Positions 26,351 through 39,273 of a stretch of DNA of 64,000 nucleotides are shown piece by piece. Source of the DNA: Daucus carota subsp. sativus (lineage: Eukaryota; Streptophyta; Magnoliopsida; Apiales; Apiaceae); assembly GCF_001625215.2 (NCBI RefSeq), contig NC_030383.2:57154949-57218948 (forward strand), in the 5' to 3' direction. Position numbers and translations under genes: made by a program. Under the pieces are notes generated by a model. That model did no database searches and was not told the origin of the DNA. It saw nothing but the letters and a program-made list of their open reading frames with translations. The stretch's first letter is position 1. Every line of letters begins with the position of its first letter.

Positions 26351-29300
26351 TCAGCTGGCCTTATACGAGTACATGTAACCCCGAAGCTTTCTTACTTCTT
26401 CAGACGATTCATTCAGTAGATGGTCCACGTATAAACTGACCCCAGCAGCGCTGCAATTTGTAAGCATACTTGGTCAGCAGTGGTAAGACACAATATACTA
26501 AGGTCCACACTTATGGCTGTAGCAATTAAAGTAGCAAGACTTTAATTCTACGTTGTTGATTATGCATACAATGAAAATCCATATTTCAGAATAAGTAAAT
26601 ACGAGGAGAAAGACTAAGAAGAATAAAGAACACTTGTAGTACCCTAAAGCCACTTAGTTGTGATTATAACTAATACGTGAATATGCCAAGATTATTAAAC
26701 GACGACAACTCTTATATATGCGTTGTGATCATAGTTAATACGTGAATATGCCAAGATTATTAAACGACAACTCTTATATATGCGTAGATAAAACAACTAG
26801 CTATCTCTAGTAAACCGAAGAACTACATTGAAATAAAAGTAAACTAGACATTAAGATATAAACTAAAGAAGACTTTCAAAGAAGAACGCACTACCTAAAC
26901 TACAAGTACATAAACATCATAATCATTTCGACTACGATTTATGTGAACCTATCAAAGTACTCATGATTACAAACAGATTTGGTTCATTTTTGAGGTCATG
27001 CTAGTTGTGACGGTCTCCAAAACCAAACTCAGCCCATGCAAAAAAAATATTTTTTCTTTGCCCATGTAATTGCATCACAAATATATAATAATGACACATC
27101 GTGATGTACCTCAGTGGGCCAAAAGGTAGCCATATAACCTCCCATCTAAACTTTGACAATCTACAAAAACAAGAAGATACATATTGTTATTCAAAACATT
27201 TCTTCATACTTACAATACCTGAAATATTAAATTGTAAATTCCTTACTTGAGCATTTGATACAACCAGAATACTGCAATTAGAATGCCAGCAAAGCAGGAA
27301 TACCAAAGCCAGTGCCTCTGATCTCTAGAATTAAGGAGCAACCCTGCTACTGCTATTGAGCAAACTAAAACTGCTGCCCAATCTGTAAAATATTATATAT
27401 TAGCGTATATCTCATCTAACAAAAGGAGCATCCATATCATATTTTACACATCCATGTTATATCGTCGATTTTTGATTGTGCGATAAACTCAGGCACTGCA
27501 GTTCAGTAGTAATTTCAATAGAACTAGATCAGGTATACAGCAGGGAAGAAAAAGGAACCTGCAGATATCACGATCCAACTGTCGATCTCCTTCATAAAGT
27601 AAGCATGATAACGCTGTTCACCAAGGAGAAAGAACCGTAGTTTTTTAGCTGTCATCTTTAGCATTTTGGAACAAGATCCAGCATATAACTAAATACTAAT
27701 TACAATGCATATCCAGACTTGGATGAATTATTACAACTAATCAGATTGCTGTAACTCAGCTTCAACAGAGCCCAATGTCAGACCATTACTCCCTCTGTTT
27801 TCAAATTAATGATGTTTGACTTTCTGGCATGCATTTTGAAGTGCATTGACTGCATTGTTAAAATTATTATTTTCAATATTTTCTTTTTTGGATTAAAGTA
27901 CAAGTTTGATATTTTTATTCAAAAAATAAAATTTTAAAAATAATAATTTTAAATATACGGTCAATGCTCTCAAAAGTGTGGGCCAAATATTTAAATGTCA
28001 ATTACTTGAAAACAAAGGGAGTATTAGTTATGCACACTCGGCCTCCACAATAACCTCACTCTAATTATTTTTTTACCCTAAAGCATCTTAAAGATGTCGA
28101 GAAAATGACCATACTCATACAAGGATACTTTATACTTATCCACTAGTATTATGTAACTACTGAAAACTAGCGGTTGTTAAAGTAAATACGAACAATCAAA
28201 TTCAAATTGCATTAAAACTAGTAGAAGCTACAGATTCCTGAAACAATCTTACTCATGCATCAAGCACGCTTGAAATTAAGTAATATTGGAGTCCATGTCC
28301 TAAAAACGGCTCATTATGATTATCAACAAAATGGACACTTTATAGCCATATAATCTAAGCTAGTTTCAAAGGGCTCCATAACACCAAAACAACGGCATAG
28401 ACTCCAATAAGTTTGCAGCTGTATCTGATTCTGTTATCTGTTCAGCATATTAGAATCTGAAGGTACTTGTAATTCTATCATCACCAGAATTTCGGTACTT
28501 CCAAATAAGTTATACCAAAAGTATTTTAGTATGGTACCCGTGTGATTTGGGTTAAACAAGTATTTGCATATATGTTTGTTTGAAAAAGTATAAAACCTGA
28601 AGTTACTTCTAACATTTGAAAGGTTATGAAGCTAAAAACACAAATGTCCCTTAGTTTTAGCATACCATGTGTTGTAAATTGTGACTATCAATAATTGGGG
28701 AATTGTTGACCTATTTTTCCAACTACTTGTTGAAACAAGTCTGATTTTGGTGCTTCGCTTGTACCTTTGGTATGTTCATTGACATTGGCACTTCTATATT
28801 TATTTAAGGCATGCTGAGCATTTCTTGTTTCCTGGATGGAACTGATTACAAGGCAATCGACAAGCCATCCAATGTCTTAAAAACTCTAGCCCATGAATCA
28901 TTTAAATTCACATCAAGCAGCAACTGTTAATCAGCAAATTAGTCCTAAATTTCTATTTCACCGTTAACCACAATTAACAAATGATATTTTCTAAAAGCAT
29001 GACAATAACTCAGCATAAGTAAAAAGGTACGGAACCTCATAGCTGAAAAACTTTTGATCAAACGAGAATGTGCCTGAATAATTATTTTATAGACAGCAGT
29101 AGGATGAGCTAGCTACTAGGGCTGCACATGGGCTGGGTTGGGCCGGTTTCGGCCATTTAAGCGACCCAACCCATTTAGTACGGGTTACAGAATATTAACC
29201 CATCAATCATAAAAAAATTTGAAAACCCAACCCTACTAATTGTATGACGGGTTGGGTTGGTTAGGGTAATAGCTACTCATTCAAAAATTTATATCAGCGC

Positions 29301-29936
29301 AGGGTAATATATTAAAATGAACGAGAAATGAAAATTACCAGTTCCCATGGAAATAGAGCCTGCTGGTAGATTGAGAAAATGAGAAATGCCATGTAACAAC
29401 CGATAAAGGATGCAAACACACACTGTAAAAAAAATCAAATGATATTCAAATCAGAAAAAATGCAAAGTGTATTAACACTTACAATCCAATTTCAATGCAA
29501 CAAAAATCATAATCATGTCCCAGAATATCAAGTACCACAATTGAGGCTTTATCTTCTAATTAGAATCAATTCAGCAAAAAAAAAAAACTTCTAATTAGAA
29601 TCATTTATATATTCGATCAAAAGTTTCCCACATAATTTAAATGGCAACAACAAACAATACCTTCCATAGGAAAGATTGGTGGGCTAGAGTCTTTTCCAAG
29701 GATCTAACCAGCTCTTCCTGTTCTGCATATTCCATAAAGATTCAATTTTTAATCAAATCAAGAATCCTAAATTTGATCATGTATGTACAACGTGTGTTTA
29801 CAAATAACATGAGTAGAATAAGTATCAAGAGAGGGGGAGAGGGAGGGAGAGAGACAGGGAGAGGGGGAGAGAGAGGGGGAGAGAGAGGGGGGGGGGGGGG
29901 GAGAGGGAGAGAGGGAGAGAGAGGGAGAGAGAGAGA

Positions 29937-29970
<34 letters not shown>

Positions 29971-30106
29971 TGAAACCATTGGTGTCAAGGGGTTGGAAAT
30001 CATCACGGGTTGGGAGAGTATACTTGTCATCATCATCAATATTATCATCTTCTTCAGTATAATCATCTGAGGATTTGTTTGTCCATTTTCTGCTAAGCTT
30101 TTTCAT
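26351..30106 (-). CDS. Conserved plant four-span membrane protein, function unknown
   Basis: Seven exons (29977..30106 from the first in-frame ATG, 29661..29722, 29339..29422, 27559..27613, 27247..27382, 27110..27160, 26351..26450) join in frame to 205 residues. An acidic soluble N-terminus (MKKLSRKWTNKSSDDYTEED, then Asp-rich) precedes LPTRDDFQPLDTNEQEELVR and four hydrophobic spans (CVFASFIGCYMAFLIFSIY; WAAVLVCSIAVAGLLL; WLWYSCFAGILIAVFWLY; VIWLPFGPLSAAGVSLYV), ending EEVRKLRGYMYSYKAS. I recall plant proteins of this layout annotated only as transmembrane proteins. The first coding exon has an acceptor-like AG at 30124-30125 (upstream RSDAD in frame), so a short extra 5' exon may exist. The intron 27614..29338 carries two MITEs. 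Confidence 0.85.
26657..26785. repeat. Tandem duplication, period about 65 bp
   Basis: Two copies containing 'taatacgtgaatatgccaag', separated by 65 bp, in the last intron of the membrane-protein gene. Confidence 0.85.
27787..28023. mobile_element. Mariner-type MITE (family 4)
   Basis: 237 bp, TACTCCCTCTGTTTTCAAAT at the left, mirrored at the right, TA ends. Interior 'gtgcattgactgcat' / 'ggtcaatgctc' relates it to 17140 and 5746. In an intron of the membrane-protein gene. Confidence 0.88.
29118..29269. mobile_element. 152-bp hAT-type MITE with 8-bp target duplication
   Basis: Flanked by TAGCTACT (29110..29117 and 29270..29277). Begins AGGGCTGCACATGGG with subterminal 'ggttggg' motifs in both orientations. 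Inside the long intron of the membrane-protein gene. Confidence 0.75.
29829..29971. repeat. (GA)n/(GGGAGA)n/(GT)n low-complexity tract
   Basis: 143 bp of purine repeat, a G15 run and a (GT)n stretch. It directly abuts the splice donor (GTTTCA on the minus strand) of the first identified exon of the membrane-protein gene, so most of the intron start is CT repeat in the transcript. Confidence 0.95.
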
Positions 30107-30123
30107 ATCTGCGTCTGATCTCT

Positions 30124-30860
30124 CTGCCAAAAAACAAAGAAACTACTAGTCCATTTCATAAATCATGTATTTATGGACTATATAACTATAAACTTTCCTC
30201 CTACAAACATGTTCAAACTCAATTGAAGCAACACTGAGTCAGACATGCGATGATGCACATAATACTTTGGTAACAGTAACAATATTTATTTTGATTTTAA
30301 ATTTTTATGTTCATTATATTTTAAATTTTTTAATAATAATATAATTTATAATAAAAATATGATCTCGACCATTACTTTTATTTACTTTTTCAAAATTGTC
30401 AATTAAATATTAAGAGTTATATCATGTTAAACTTTCTTTTTTATTATTTTATTCTTTTTGTTAAGTTAAGTGTCCAATACTGATATAAAAAATTAGAAGG
30501 ATGAAGAGAATAATTTATTAATAAATATTATTAACTAATTAATAATTAATAATTAATATAAATATTTACAATATATATAGTATGATATTAATTATTTTTA
30601 AAATAATTCTAGCTTTTGAAATATTTTATGATTTTTTCTGTATATTTGTGATTATATTTTAAATTTTACCAGCTTTGGGATATTTTATGATTTTTCCGCC
30701 AATGCTATTTACTACAGTATTTACAAAAGTTGCACTAACTTCCATCGTCCATGTATTTCCAAAAAAAAACTTCCATCGTCCATGGGCTTATCAATGTCTT
30801 TATTCTCATAGTCCAAAGAAGCCCGAAGTGATAGGAGTACTTTAACCAAATCACAGTAAA
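30124..30860. other. Divergent intergenic region
   Basis: Lies between the 5' ends of the membrane-protein gene (-) and eS30 (+). Mostly very AT-rich; a duplicated 'acttccatcgtccatg' occurs at 30737 and 30770. Any undetected 5' exon of the membrane-protein gene would be here. Confidence 0.45.
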
Positions 30861-30866
30861 ACGTAG

Positions 30867-30954
30867 CCCAACACCAGCCCGTCATAATAAGTCAGCCCAC
30901 ATGTACAATCTATCAATATAAAGCAACTCATTCCCCACAAAACCCTAACCCTAA
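30867..30954 (+). promoter_or_regulatory. eS30 promoter: site II, TATA and telo-box motifs
   Basis: AGCCCA motifs (reverse complement TGGGCT, site II type) at about 30868 and 30892, TATAAA at 30917..30922, and the double telo-box AAACCCTAACCCTAA at 30940..30954, about 70 bp before the ATG. The combination is typical of plant ribosomal-protein genes. Confidence 0.75.
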
Positions 30955-31021
30955 AAGATCAGAGCCTACAATTTTCAGCCGAGGCAAGTGAAGCAGCTCC
31001 AAGAAGTGAAGAAATACAAAC

Positions 31022-32035
<1,014 letters not shown>

Positions 32036-32746
32036 GAAGCTGGAGGAAGAATTTAGTTTTGTTTGTGTTTGGAGATCAGTTGTTATGTTCCGACTTGAAT
32101 TACAAATGATGTAATCAGACTCCCTTAGAAATTGTTCAATTATGCGTTTTGTGTTCTTTTTTGAAACTTAATAGAAACCAATTTTATGATGTGTTTACTT
32201 GATGTTCCTTCCTGGTGGAGGTTATACCCTTGGCAGTGATGATTTTTCTTTTTTTGAAGTTAAACTCAGACAAATTAATTCTTGCGTAATTCAACTTATA
32301 AAGGATTAACAAGTTCCCCATGATATACAAAGATATAACCAAGATGCTCACGACATTTTGTTTAGTCAAGGCTTAGAATGGATGGTTCTTTACTGAACTG
32401 AAGGATATGTTCTCATCCATCTTTTAAATTAGTTGTGTTCTATGGACATGATCATAAAAATCGAGAATTGGAATTAATCGGAATCAAAATTAATCGATTA
32501 TTTTAAGTGTTTTCCGAGAGGAATATCTTGCCAAGAAATTCATGTGCTATTGTGTAATGATCTTACTTTGCTACATACCGAGTTGCTCTTGATAAAGAGT
32601 ATTAACTGCGATTTGAGTTTATGACAAACAGCATGAGATCATTTCGTCTAACAAATATATGCACAAATGCTGAAGAAATCATAATATACATAATAAACCT
32701 GCAAAGTACCACTGACAAAGTGAACTAAACGAGCATGCTCACAGAA

Positions 32747-35700
32747 TTACATCCAACATCGTCTGACAGAAAAAATAAGGTGCAACATGAGTGCTTTCTT
32801 CCCAGGTTGGTTTTCAAGGAGGTACCTTGTCGCCAATGATGCATGTAGAGCAGCACCGTATGGTAATGCATCTTCATTAACGGTGTAGTAAGGGGAGTGA
32901 CCTGATTTAGGTTTTCCTTGGGTCTCATTATGCATTCCAACAAAATAAAAGTATCCCGGAATAGCCTCTGCAAAAAACGAGAAGTCTTCTGCTCCCATTA
33001 GTGGTTGCATTTCTCTAAGGTTCTCTGCTCCTAACACGTCCTTCACAACCGTTTGGAAATGCTCGTGCAAGTCTTCATTATTCACAGTTACAGGGTAAAA
33101 GTTTTTTCCGAAGCTGACAATTGCACAGCAGCTTGTCCTGTAATAACCTGTAAATTATTTAGCTAATTATTTTTCCTTCTAAAATGGTTGCAGAAAAAAC
33201 AAGATTCATGCTTCTGTTTTTATGAGAAGTAACAATGTTAAATTTTAAATCACTAACGTTCACCAGACACTATAACACTCTCAGTCATTTTGCTGCTATA
33301 TCAAAGCACACCAGCTTAAAAGAGTAGGTTGGTTTTGTTGTTTTTTCTTGAATATTATCAATCTCACGTGCCCTGTATTTAACTAGTATGAATTGTAGGA
33401 GTTTAACCTCTGTGATCCTCCCTTTCAATTTATCAAAACTCTCTTCCGAAAATGCTCTAAATGTTCCACCAATTGTAACTGAATCTGGAATAACATTGAA
33501 TGCTCCCCCGCCTTGGAACTTCCCAACTGCTACTACCTGGAAATGCAGGCTTGAGTGTCAGAAATGCAATCATTTTTATATCTAGTCTATCTGTTCATAT
33601 TATTAGCCAATTAAGAGAAGGCAGTATTCATGAAAAGATTGCACACCACTCTTCCGTTCTCCTATAAGTTGTAGCTGTTCATTACAGCAAAGACGAAACT
33701 TCTTCTTTCAAATAGTGCCCGCCCACGTATACAAATGTCACTAGTGGAGCTACTTGTACTTGAGTATAATAGCTATCACAATTTTAAAACTTTATTTTGA
33801 GCTATAAGAGAATAATGTGTTCATTTCAGTTCTCTATGTACACATAACTGTTGGAAATGATTATATTCTGACAGACATGAGGGTACAAAAAGGATCTACC
33901 ACTTGTATAGACGAAAATTGACATGTAGCAAATAATATGTACAGAATGAAAATGAACATGTTGCAATTATAACACAATGAAGTCTATAGTGCAACTTAAA
34001 ATTTTCAGAAACTTAATTTTTCTTTATAATAGAAGATGAGGAACAGAGGATGCATAAAAGGAATATAAGAACTAATAAACCATAAGTTTGATAACAATAA
34101 CATAATCCTAGTCAATTTATTTGCTATTCATGGAACATGTAATAATAAATCAGTAGTCCTCCATGTTTCAATAGAAACAAGAATTACGGCTCCTCCATAA
34201 ACTTGGAAAACATAAATAATGAATTTCGGACAGGAAGAAGCAGACCACAAAGCTAATGATGGCAAAAACTCCCTAAATAGCTTATGTGTTAACATTATAC
34301 TAGAACTGACAACAGAGAGAACAGATTTTGTGCGTGGATGTGTATTACACACCTGGGAATCCAAGGGATTGGCTTCACGTTAAACAAGATGTTGCAAACT
34401 AACAACAACATTTGAAGCTGCTAAGATTGGGTCAATTGTGAGCTGGGGAATAGCTGCATGACCACCCTTTCCGCTAATTACAGCCTCAAAGTAACCACTA
34501 GCAGCTGAAATAGGTCCAGGCCGAGAGGCGATTTTACCTAGAGGATAATTGCTTGATATGTGCAGCCCAAAGATGGCTTCAACATTTTCAAGTGCCCCGT
34601 CATCTTTGGCTCCTCCACCTCCTTCCTCAGCAGGTTAAAAACCCAGAACTATGGTTTCCTAAATCAATAGAAATACTATGACTTCAAATGTGCCAGGTAC
34701 TAGTAATAATTTGAGGATCATACACAAACATTTTACATAATTGCATCAGGTTACATGAAGAAGGAAAATTGTAAATACACTTTTCTTCCCCTTATTTCCT
34801 GTAAGAAATCAAAGCAGTGTACAAGCTACATACACCGATGATTAGGTGAAAAGCAACTGCAATATGCTATCAGAACTAATGGTCAGAAAAATTTGCAAGA
34901 AAGGAACTGGCGGATATTAACACATAGCATTTATAAACCAACTATAGTTATTATCTAAACTCATTTCAGAGTGTTCATCTACTATGTTTTGCATCTTTTA
35001 ATGTAATGTGAAAACATGCACAGTGAGAAGGTTGGATAAGAATCTCGATTCTCTAAAACTGGATACTAATCTTGAGTCTCTTAAACTCGGTCTGAACTTA
35101 TATGAAATCCGTCTTTACTAATTTTAGCAAGCCAAAACAAAGAAATTTGATTTTTTCATGTCTATACTGAACTCAACAAAACATACAGATCCAAATAAGT
35201 GTACTAGTGAATTTGTGGAAATATAGCTGACACATCCATCATGACCATGACTATGCACGACACAAATGGCAAATTATACAAAACTAGCTGAAGAAAAATA
35301 AAGAAAAAGATACCTTTATATCATTCCGGTGCTCTTGAAGCATCTTCGCTGCTCCAAGAAGCATCGCAACATGAGGCATGAGCATCATGCCCACAACTAT
35401 GCATCTTTCCAGGAACTTACTTTTGTGCTCCCACTCCACTTCCTCCTATACCTTTAAAACATCTCATTCAGCTTCGAAAAAAATCCTCAAAAACATAAAT
35501 CAGTACTAAATTCTAGTCACTTCCAAAATAAAAATCACTATCAAGAAAGTTTAAAGCAGCAAAATTGCACAGTGACATGCACATAAAAATTAGCTAAATT
35601 ATAACATGACAAATTTTAACTACACAAATTTTCAAAATTAACAAAAATCTGACCAACCTGCATAGCCAAAGCATCCATATCAGCTCGAAGAGCAACAAAA

Positions 35701-36017
35701 GGAGGATCACCACTTCCAATGAAGCCAACACCAGCAGTTACAGCAAAAGGGTGCATAAAAGATATTCCCATATTATCAAGTTCAGTTCTTATAAGCGCAC
35801 TAATCTCAAATTCTTCATAACCAAGTTCCGGGTTTTCATGAATCTTTCTCCTGATTCTTATCATATAGTCTACAAGATCTTTTTTTTTTGTTGCAAAATT
35901 AAGAAAATTCAGAGGGATTTGAGTCAACCCTTGAGTCAGAAATGAATCTGACAAGGTGGGTGTTGAAAGGAACATACAGATGCTAGAAATCAAGAACACC
36001 CATTTGAGTAACTCCAT
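32747..36017 (-). pseudogene. ILR1-like IAA-amino acid hydrolase, unit 1 copy (dead)
   Basis: Same five-exon layout as the intact copy: 35658..36017, 35314..35445, 34353..34658, 33408..33536, and 33147 down to about 32747. Exon 1 still reads [20 protein letters not shown]. Damage: in exon 2 a 1-bp loss and a 7-bp gain scramble the [13 protein letters not shown] metal-binding block before the frame recovers; exon 3 has two in-frame TAA codons and a 9-bp loss; exon 5 has a 13-bp loss and a 133-bp deletion that removes the C-terminal HEEL. Cannot encode an active hydrolase. Confidence 0.93.
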
Positions 36018-36147
36018 TTATTTGGTAGTTTGACCTTAGAATCTAATTTAGGCAAGTATAAGAAAATGGAGTGAAGTTTAGAGTGTTCATTATAAGAAGC
36101 TGCAGAGCTACCTGCCAAATATTTATATATATTTATAATATCTTTTT
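36018..36147 (-). promoter_or_regulatory. Former promoter of the dead hydrolase
   Basis: Matches the region upstream of the intact copy ('ccttagaatctaatttaggc', 'ctacctgccaaatattt'), with a TATA-rich stretch at about 36121-36140. It abuts the decayed end of the PPR gene. Confidence 0.55.
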
Positions 36148-36463
36148 GATAAAAACGCTTATTTTCTCTTACTATGACTACGTCACTACCCTCTCAAAAA
36201 TTTTAAAAGAAAACATAAGACTGCATGACAATCACCAAAAGTTCTAATACTAATTGGATTCTAACTGATGCCCTCAAAGTGAATGCTAGAAGCCTAAATG
36301 TCAGGGCCAGTCTTTGGATATGAATCCACAAGCTCCACTTGTCCACTTCCACAGTATAAACTGCACATTCAGTTTGAGCCACGTATCCTTTCTTCTTTAC
36401 CAACTTCTCTATCTCTGTGAACATCTCATATATGCAGTTAATCCTATTGCTTCTTCTTATCAC
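36148..36463 (-). pseudogene. Decayed E+/DYW domain of the PPR gene
   Basis: Downstream of the PPR stop, in shifted frames: IYEMFTEIEKLVKKKGYVAQ (typical E+ tail), then RLALTFRLLA (from HSERLALTFGLLA), then RTFGDCHAV (from RTCGDCH), then KIFERVV and VVIVRENKRFY (from IVVRDINRFHRF). The zinc/deaminase residues are damaged: HSE reads HIQ and the first Cys of CxxCH reads Phe. At least three frame changes separate the pieces. The ancestor was a DYW-class RNA-editing factor. Confidence 0.85.
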
Positions 36464-38220
36464 TTGTAAAGACGTGCATCTTGGTTATTGGAGTCAATCC
36501 AGCTATACCCAGTTTTTTTGCTAACCTGATTGAGTCTCATTAGTCTTCTCACTTCACTTGCTTCTTTTAACCTTCCTTTACATGTGTAGATATTAGAAAG
36601 AAGTACATAATTTCCGGGATTATGAGGTTCGATCACAAACAGCCTCTCAGCAACTTCTACGCCCATTTCAAGATTCCCAAATCTATTACAAGCCCCGAGT
36701 AGAGCTCCCCAGACTGATGCACCTGGTTTAATCGGCATTGAATCTACAAAGTTCTTTGCTTCACCAAGTCGACCTGCACGACTAAGCAAGTCGACCATGC
36801 AAGCATAGTGCTCATGGCCAGGATTTATATTGTGTTGCTCACTCATGGCATTAAAGTAATAAAATCCTTCATCAACTCGGCCAGTATGGCTACAAGCAGA
36901 TAAAACGCTAACAAATGTAATATAAGATGGTTTAATCCCCTCTTCAAGCATATTCTTAAACAATTCTATAGCCTGATGTGCACAGCCATGTTGTTGGAAG
37001 GAAGATATCATGGTCGTCCATGTTACCATGTTTTTACTTTCACATTCAACAAAGACTCGATTAGCAAGAGTCAAGCTACCACATTTTGCATACATTTTAA
37101 TTAATGATCTTACAGTGCATAAATCATGCCCAAAACCAGTTTTAATTACCTGATTATGCACCAAGGAACCCTGATCAAATGCTGCAATGCTAGCAGCGGC
37201 ATGTAGCACAGTAGAAAACATCACATCATCAGGAGATATCCCTTTTCTTCTCATAGCCCCAAAAAGATTCCATGCCTCTTCAAAATTCCCTTTTTGAACA
37301 AATCCCATAACAATAACATTCCACGTGACCGCATCTCTCTCTTCGATTATTTGAAACAACCCATACGCATCTTCATGTAACCCACATTTTATATACATGT
37401 CCATCAAAGAATTCTTTACATAAGCTAACGAAACCAATCCATACTTCACAACCACTCCATGAACCTGCCTCCCAAAATCCAAACTACCCATATTCCCACA
37501 GGCACTCAAAACACTCGAAAACGTCACTTCACCTGGCACAAATTCCCCACCAAGCACTTCTTTAAACACCCCAACTGCATCAACATACATCTTATTCCCC
37601 AAAAACCTACTTATCATCGAATCCCACGAAACAAGATTTCTCTTAGGCATTTCATCAAATACCTTCTTTGCCAAGCCCATATCACCACACTTCCCATACA
37701 TATTAACCAATGCACTCCCAACAAACAAACACATCGCAACCCCATGTTTACATATCAAAGAATGAACCTGCTCCCCATTAAAAACAACCCCAACTTGACC
37801 ACAAACAGGCAAAACAGCAGAAAAAGTGAACTCATTAGCCAAAACGCAAGCACCTATCATTTTCTTGAAAAAGATCAAAGCTTTATAACCCTCACTACAC
37901 TTAGACAAGTGGGTAATAACTGAAGTATATGTAACAACATCTTTAACTTCGTCTTGGGTATTTTCAAACAATGTGAGACTTTGATCAAGATGACCGCATT
38001 TAGCATACAAGTTAAGGAGGTTATTGAAGACAAAAGATCCAGATATGAGGTTGGTAGTGATGATTTTTGAGTGAATTTGTGTGGCATGATGGTAATTAAA
38101 AGATTTGGTAATGAGTGAGTTGAGAATGGTTGGTGTGATTAATGGAGATAATGGTGTTTCTTGAACTTGTTTGTGAAAGAATCTGATGAAAATATGATTG
38201 GGGTTCAAGAATCGGATCAT
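36460..38220 (-). CDS. PLS-class pentatricopeptide repeat protein, C-terminally shortened
   Basis: Single-exon gene, 586 residues. N-terminus MIRFLNPNHIFIRFFHKQ is Arg/Phe-rich with few acids, suggesting a mitochondrial target signal. A run of about a dozen P, L and S repeats follows (for example FNNLLNLYAKCGHLDQSLTL, GSALVNMYGKCGDMGLAKKV, NVIVMGFVQKGNFEEAWNLF), then an E motif (YVLLSNIYTCKGRLKEASEV) ending GYSWIDSNNQDARLYK. Such proteins bind organelle RNA in a sequence-specific way and serve C-to-U editing. The stop lies at the start of E+; the rest survives only as a fossil. The repeats are intact, so it may still bind RNA and recruit a DYW partner in trans, or be newly dying. Confidence 0.92.
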   Translation of the reverse strand: MIRFLNPNHIFIRFFHKQVQETPLSPLITPTILNSLITKSFNYHHATQIHSKIITTNLISGSFVFNNLLNLYAKCGHLDQSLTLFENTQDEVKDVVTYTSVITHLSKCSEGYKALIFFKKMIGACVLANEFTFSAVLPVCGQVGVVFNGEQVHSLICKHGVAMCLFVGSALVNMYGKCGDMGLAKKVFDEMPKRNLVSWDSMISRFLGNKMYVDAVGVFKEVLGGEFVPGEVTFSSVLSACGNMGSLDFGRQVHGVVVKYGLVSLAYVKNSLMDMYIKCGLHEDAYGLFQIIEERDAVTWNVIVMGFVQKGNFEEAWNLFGAMRRKGISPDDVMFSTVLHAAASIAAFDQGSLVHNQVIKTGFGHDLCTVRSLIKMYAKCGSLTLANRVFVECESKNMVTWTTMISSFQQHGCAHQAIELFKNMLEEGIKPSYITFVSVLSACSHTGRVDEGFYYFNAMSEQHNINPGHEHYACMVDLLSRAGRLGEAKNFVDSMPIKPGASVWGALLGACNRFGNLEMGVEVAERLFVIEPHNPGNYVLLSNIYTCKGRLKEASEVRRLMRLNQVSKKTGYSWIDSNNQDARLYK

Positions 38221-38412
38221 GTATGATAATGGAGCTCTGAAGAATAGGGAAGATATATCTATAATATCTATTCAGACAATTTTAAACACATGGGCTGGAA
38301 ACTTGGAACTCTTTTGCAAGAACTGTACTTGAGCAGTTGAGCTTGTGAGTGAAAAAAATTGATAGAGGGAGCCTGAGCAGATTTAGAATGGTGATTTATT
38401 GCGTATAAATTA

Positions 38413-38697
38413 TACTCCCTCCGTCCCTCCCATTTCTTATCGTTTGGGTTGGGCACGGAGGTTAAGAAATATGTATAAAATAGTGGAAAAGAGAAAGAAA
38501 AGTGGATGAAGTGGTTGGACTCATTGATTTTTAATGTATAAAAAGAAGATAGTGGTGTAAAAGTAGTGTGAAAAGTAAAAAAAAGTGAAGAAGTGGTGGG
38601 ACCCATCAACTATTTTGGGTAAATTTTGAAATGTAAAGAAATGGATGGGACATCCCAAAAAGGAAAGTGTAAAGAAATGGAAGGGACGGAGGGAGTA
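38413..38697. mobile_element. Stowaway-type MITE (family 3)
   Basis: 285 bp, TIR TACTCCCTCCGTCCCTCCCA with mirrored right end, TA flanks. Absent from the matching place in unit 2 (about 55680, intact 'ctataataatttaa'), so it inserted after the duplication. Same family as 48756..49063. Confidence 0.92.
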
Positions 38698-39273
38698 ATA
38701 ATTTAATGCGATTAAATTGTGAATTTAAATTATTTATTTGAATATTATAATTGATTCGTGAATTATTAAAAGAAATAAATAATAATACATTTAATATTTA
38801 TTTCAAAAAAATAATACATTTAATAAATTATTTATTTAGTGTTGATATTTATTAGAAAAGTTAAAGATAAAATAAATTATACATAAAATAAATTTTATCA
38901 ACTTCTGATTTTTAAAATTTAATTTTAAATCGACTAATAACTATTTTTAATTTGGAATAGAACATATATTAACCCATACTAACACAAATAAAGTAATTTC
39001 AATAACTATTATCAAAAAAAAAAAAGTAAATTCAATAACTGTATGTTTAGGTAAGCGATATGTAATCAGATTTCCTTAAAAAGTGTTTAATTATGCGTAT
39101 TGTGTTCTTTGTTGAAACTTAATAGAAACCAATTTTATGACGTGTTTACTTGATCTTCCTTCCTGGTGGGGGTTATCCGGCCCCTGGCAAGGTTTTTCTC
39201 TATTTGAAGTCAAACTCAGACTAATTAATTCTTGCATAATTCAACTTTAAAAGGATTTACAAGTGTTACATGA

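Larger units (their letters stand above)
32108..39050. repeat. Segmental duplication, unit 1
   Basis: Starts in the eS30 3' flank ('atgtaatcagactcccttag') and runs through the ILR1-like pseudogene and the PPR gene to about 39050. It matches unit 2 (about 39060..55990) over the eS30 flank (39060-39655), the hydrolase (42556-46667), its promoter (to about 48510) and the flank right of the PPR (38256-39000 versus 55523-55985). Adjacent direct orientation means a tandem duplication. Confidence 0.85.

Noticed and set aside
29641-30066. Open frames rich in Arg/Gly or Ser/Leu
   Set aside because: Translate the GA/CT repeat; the real coding pieces here are two short exons of the minus-strand membrane protein.
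37459-37923. 154-codon + strand open frame
   Set aside because: Antisense shadow of the PPR gene; low-complexity Thr/Pro/His peptide.
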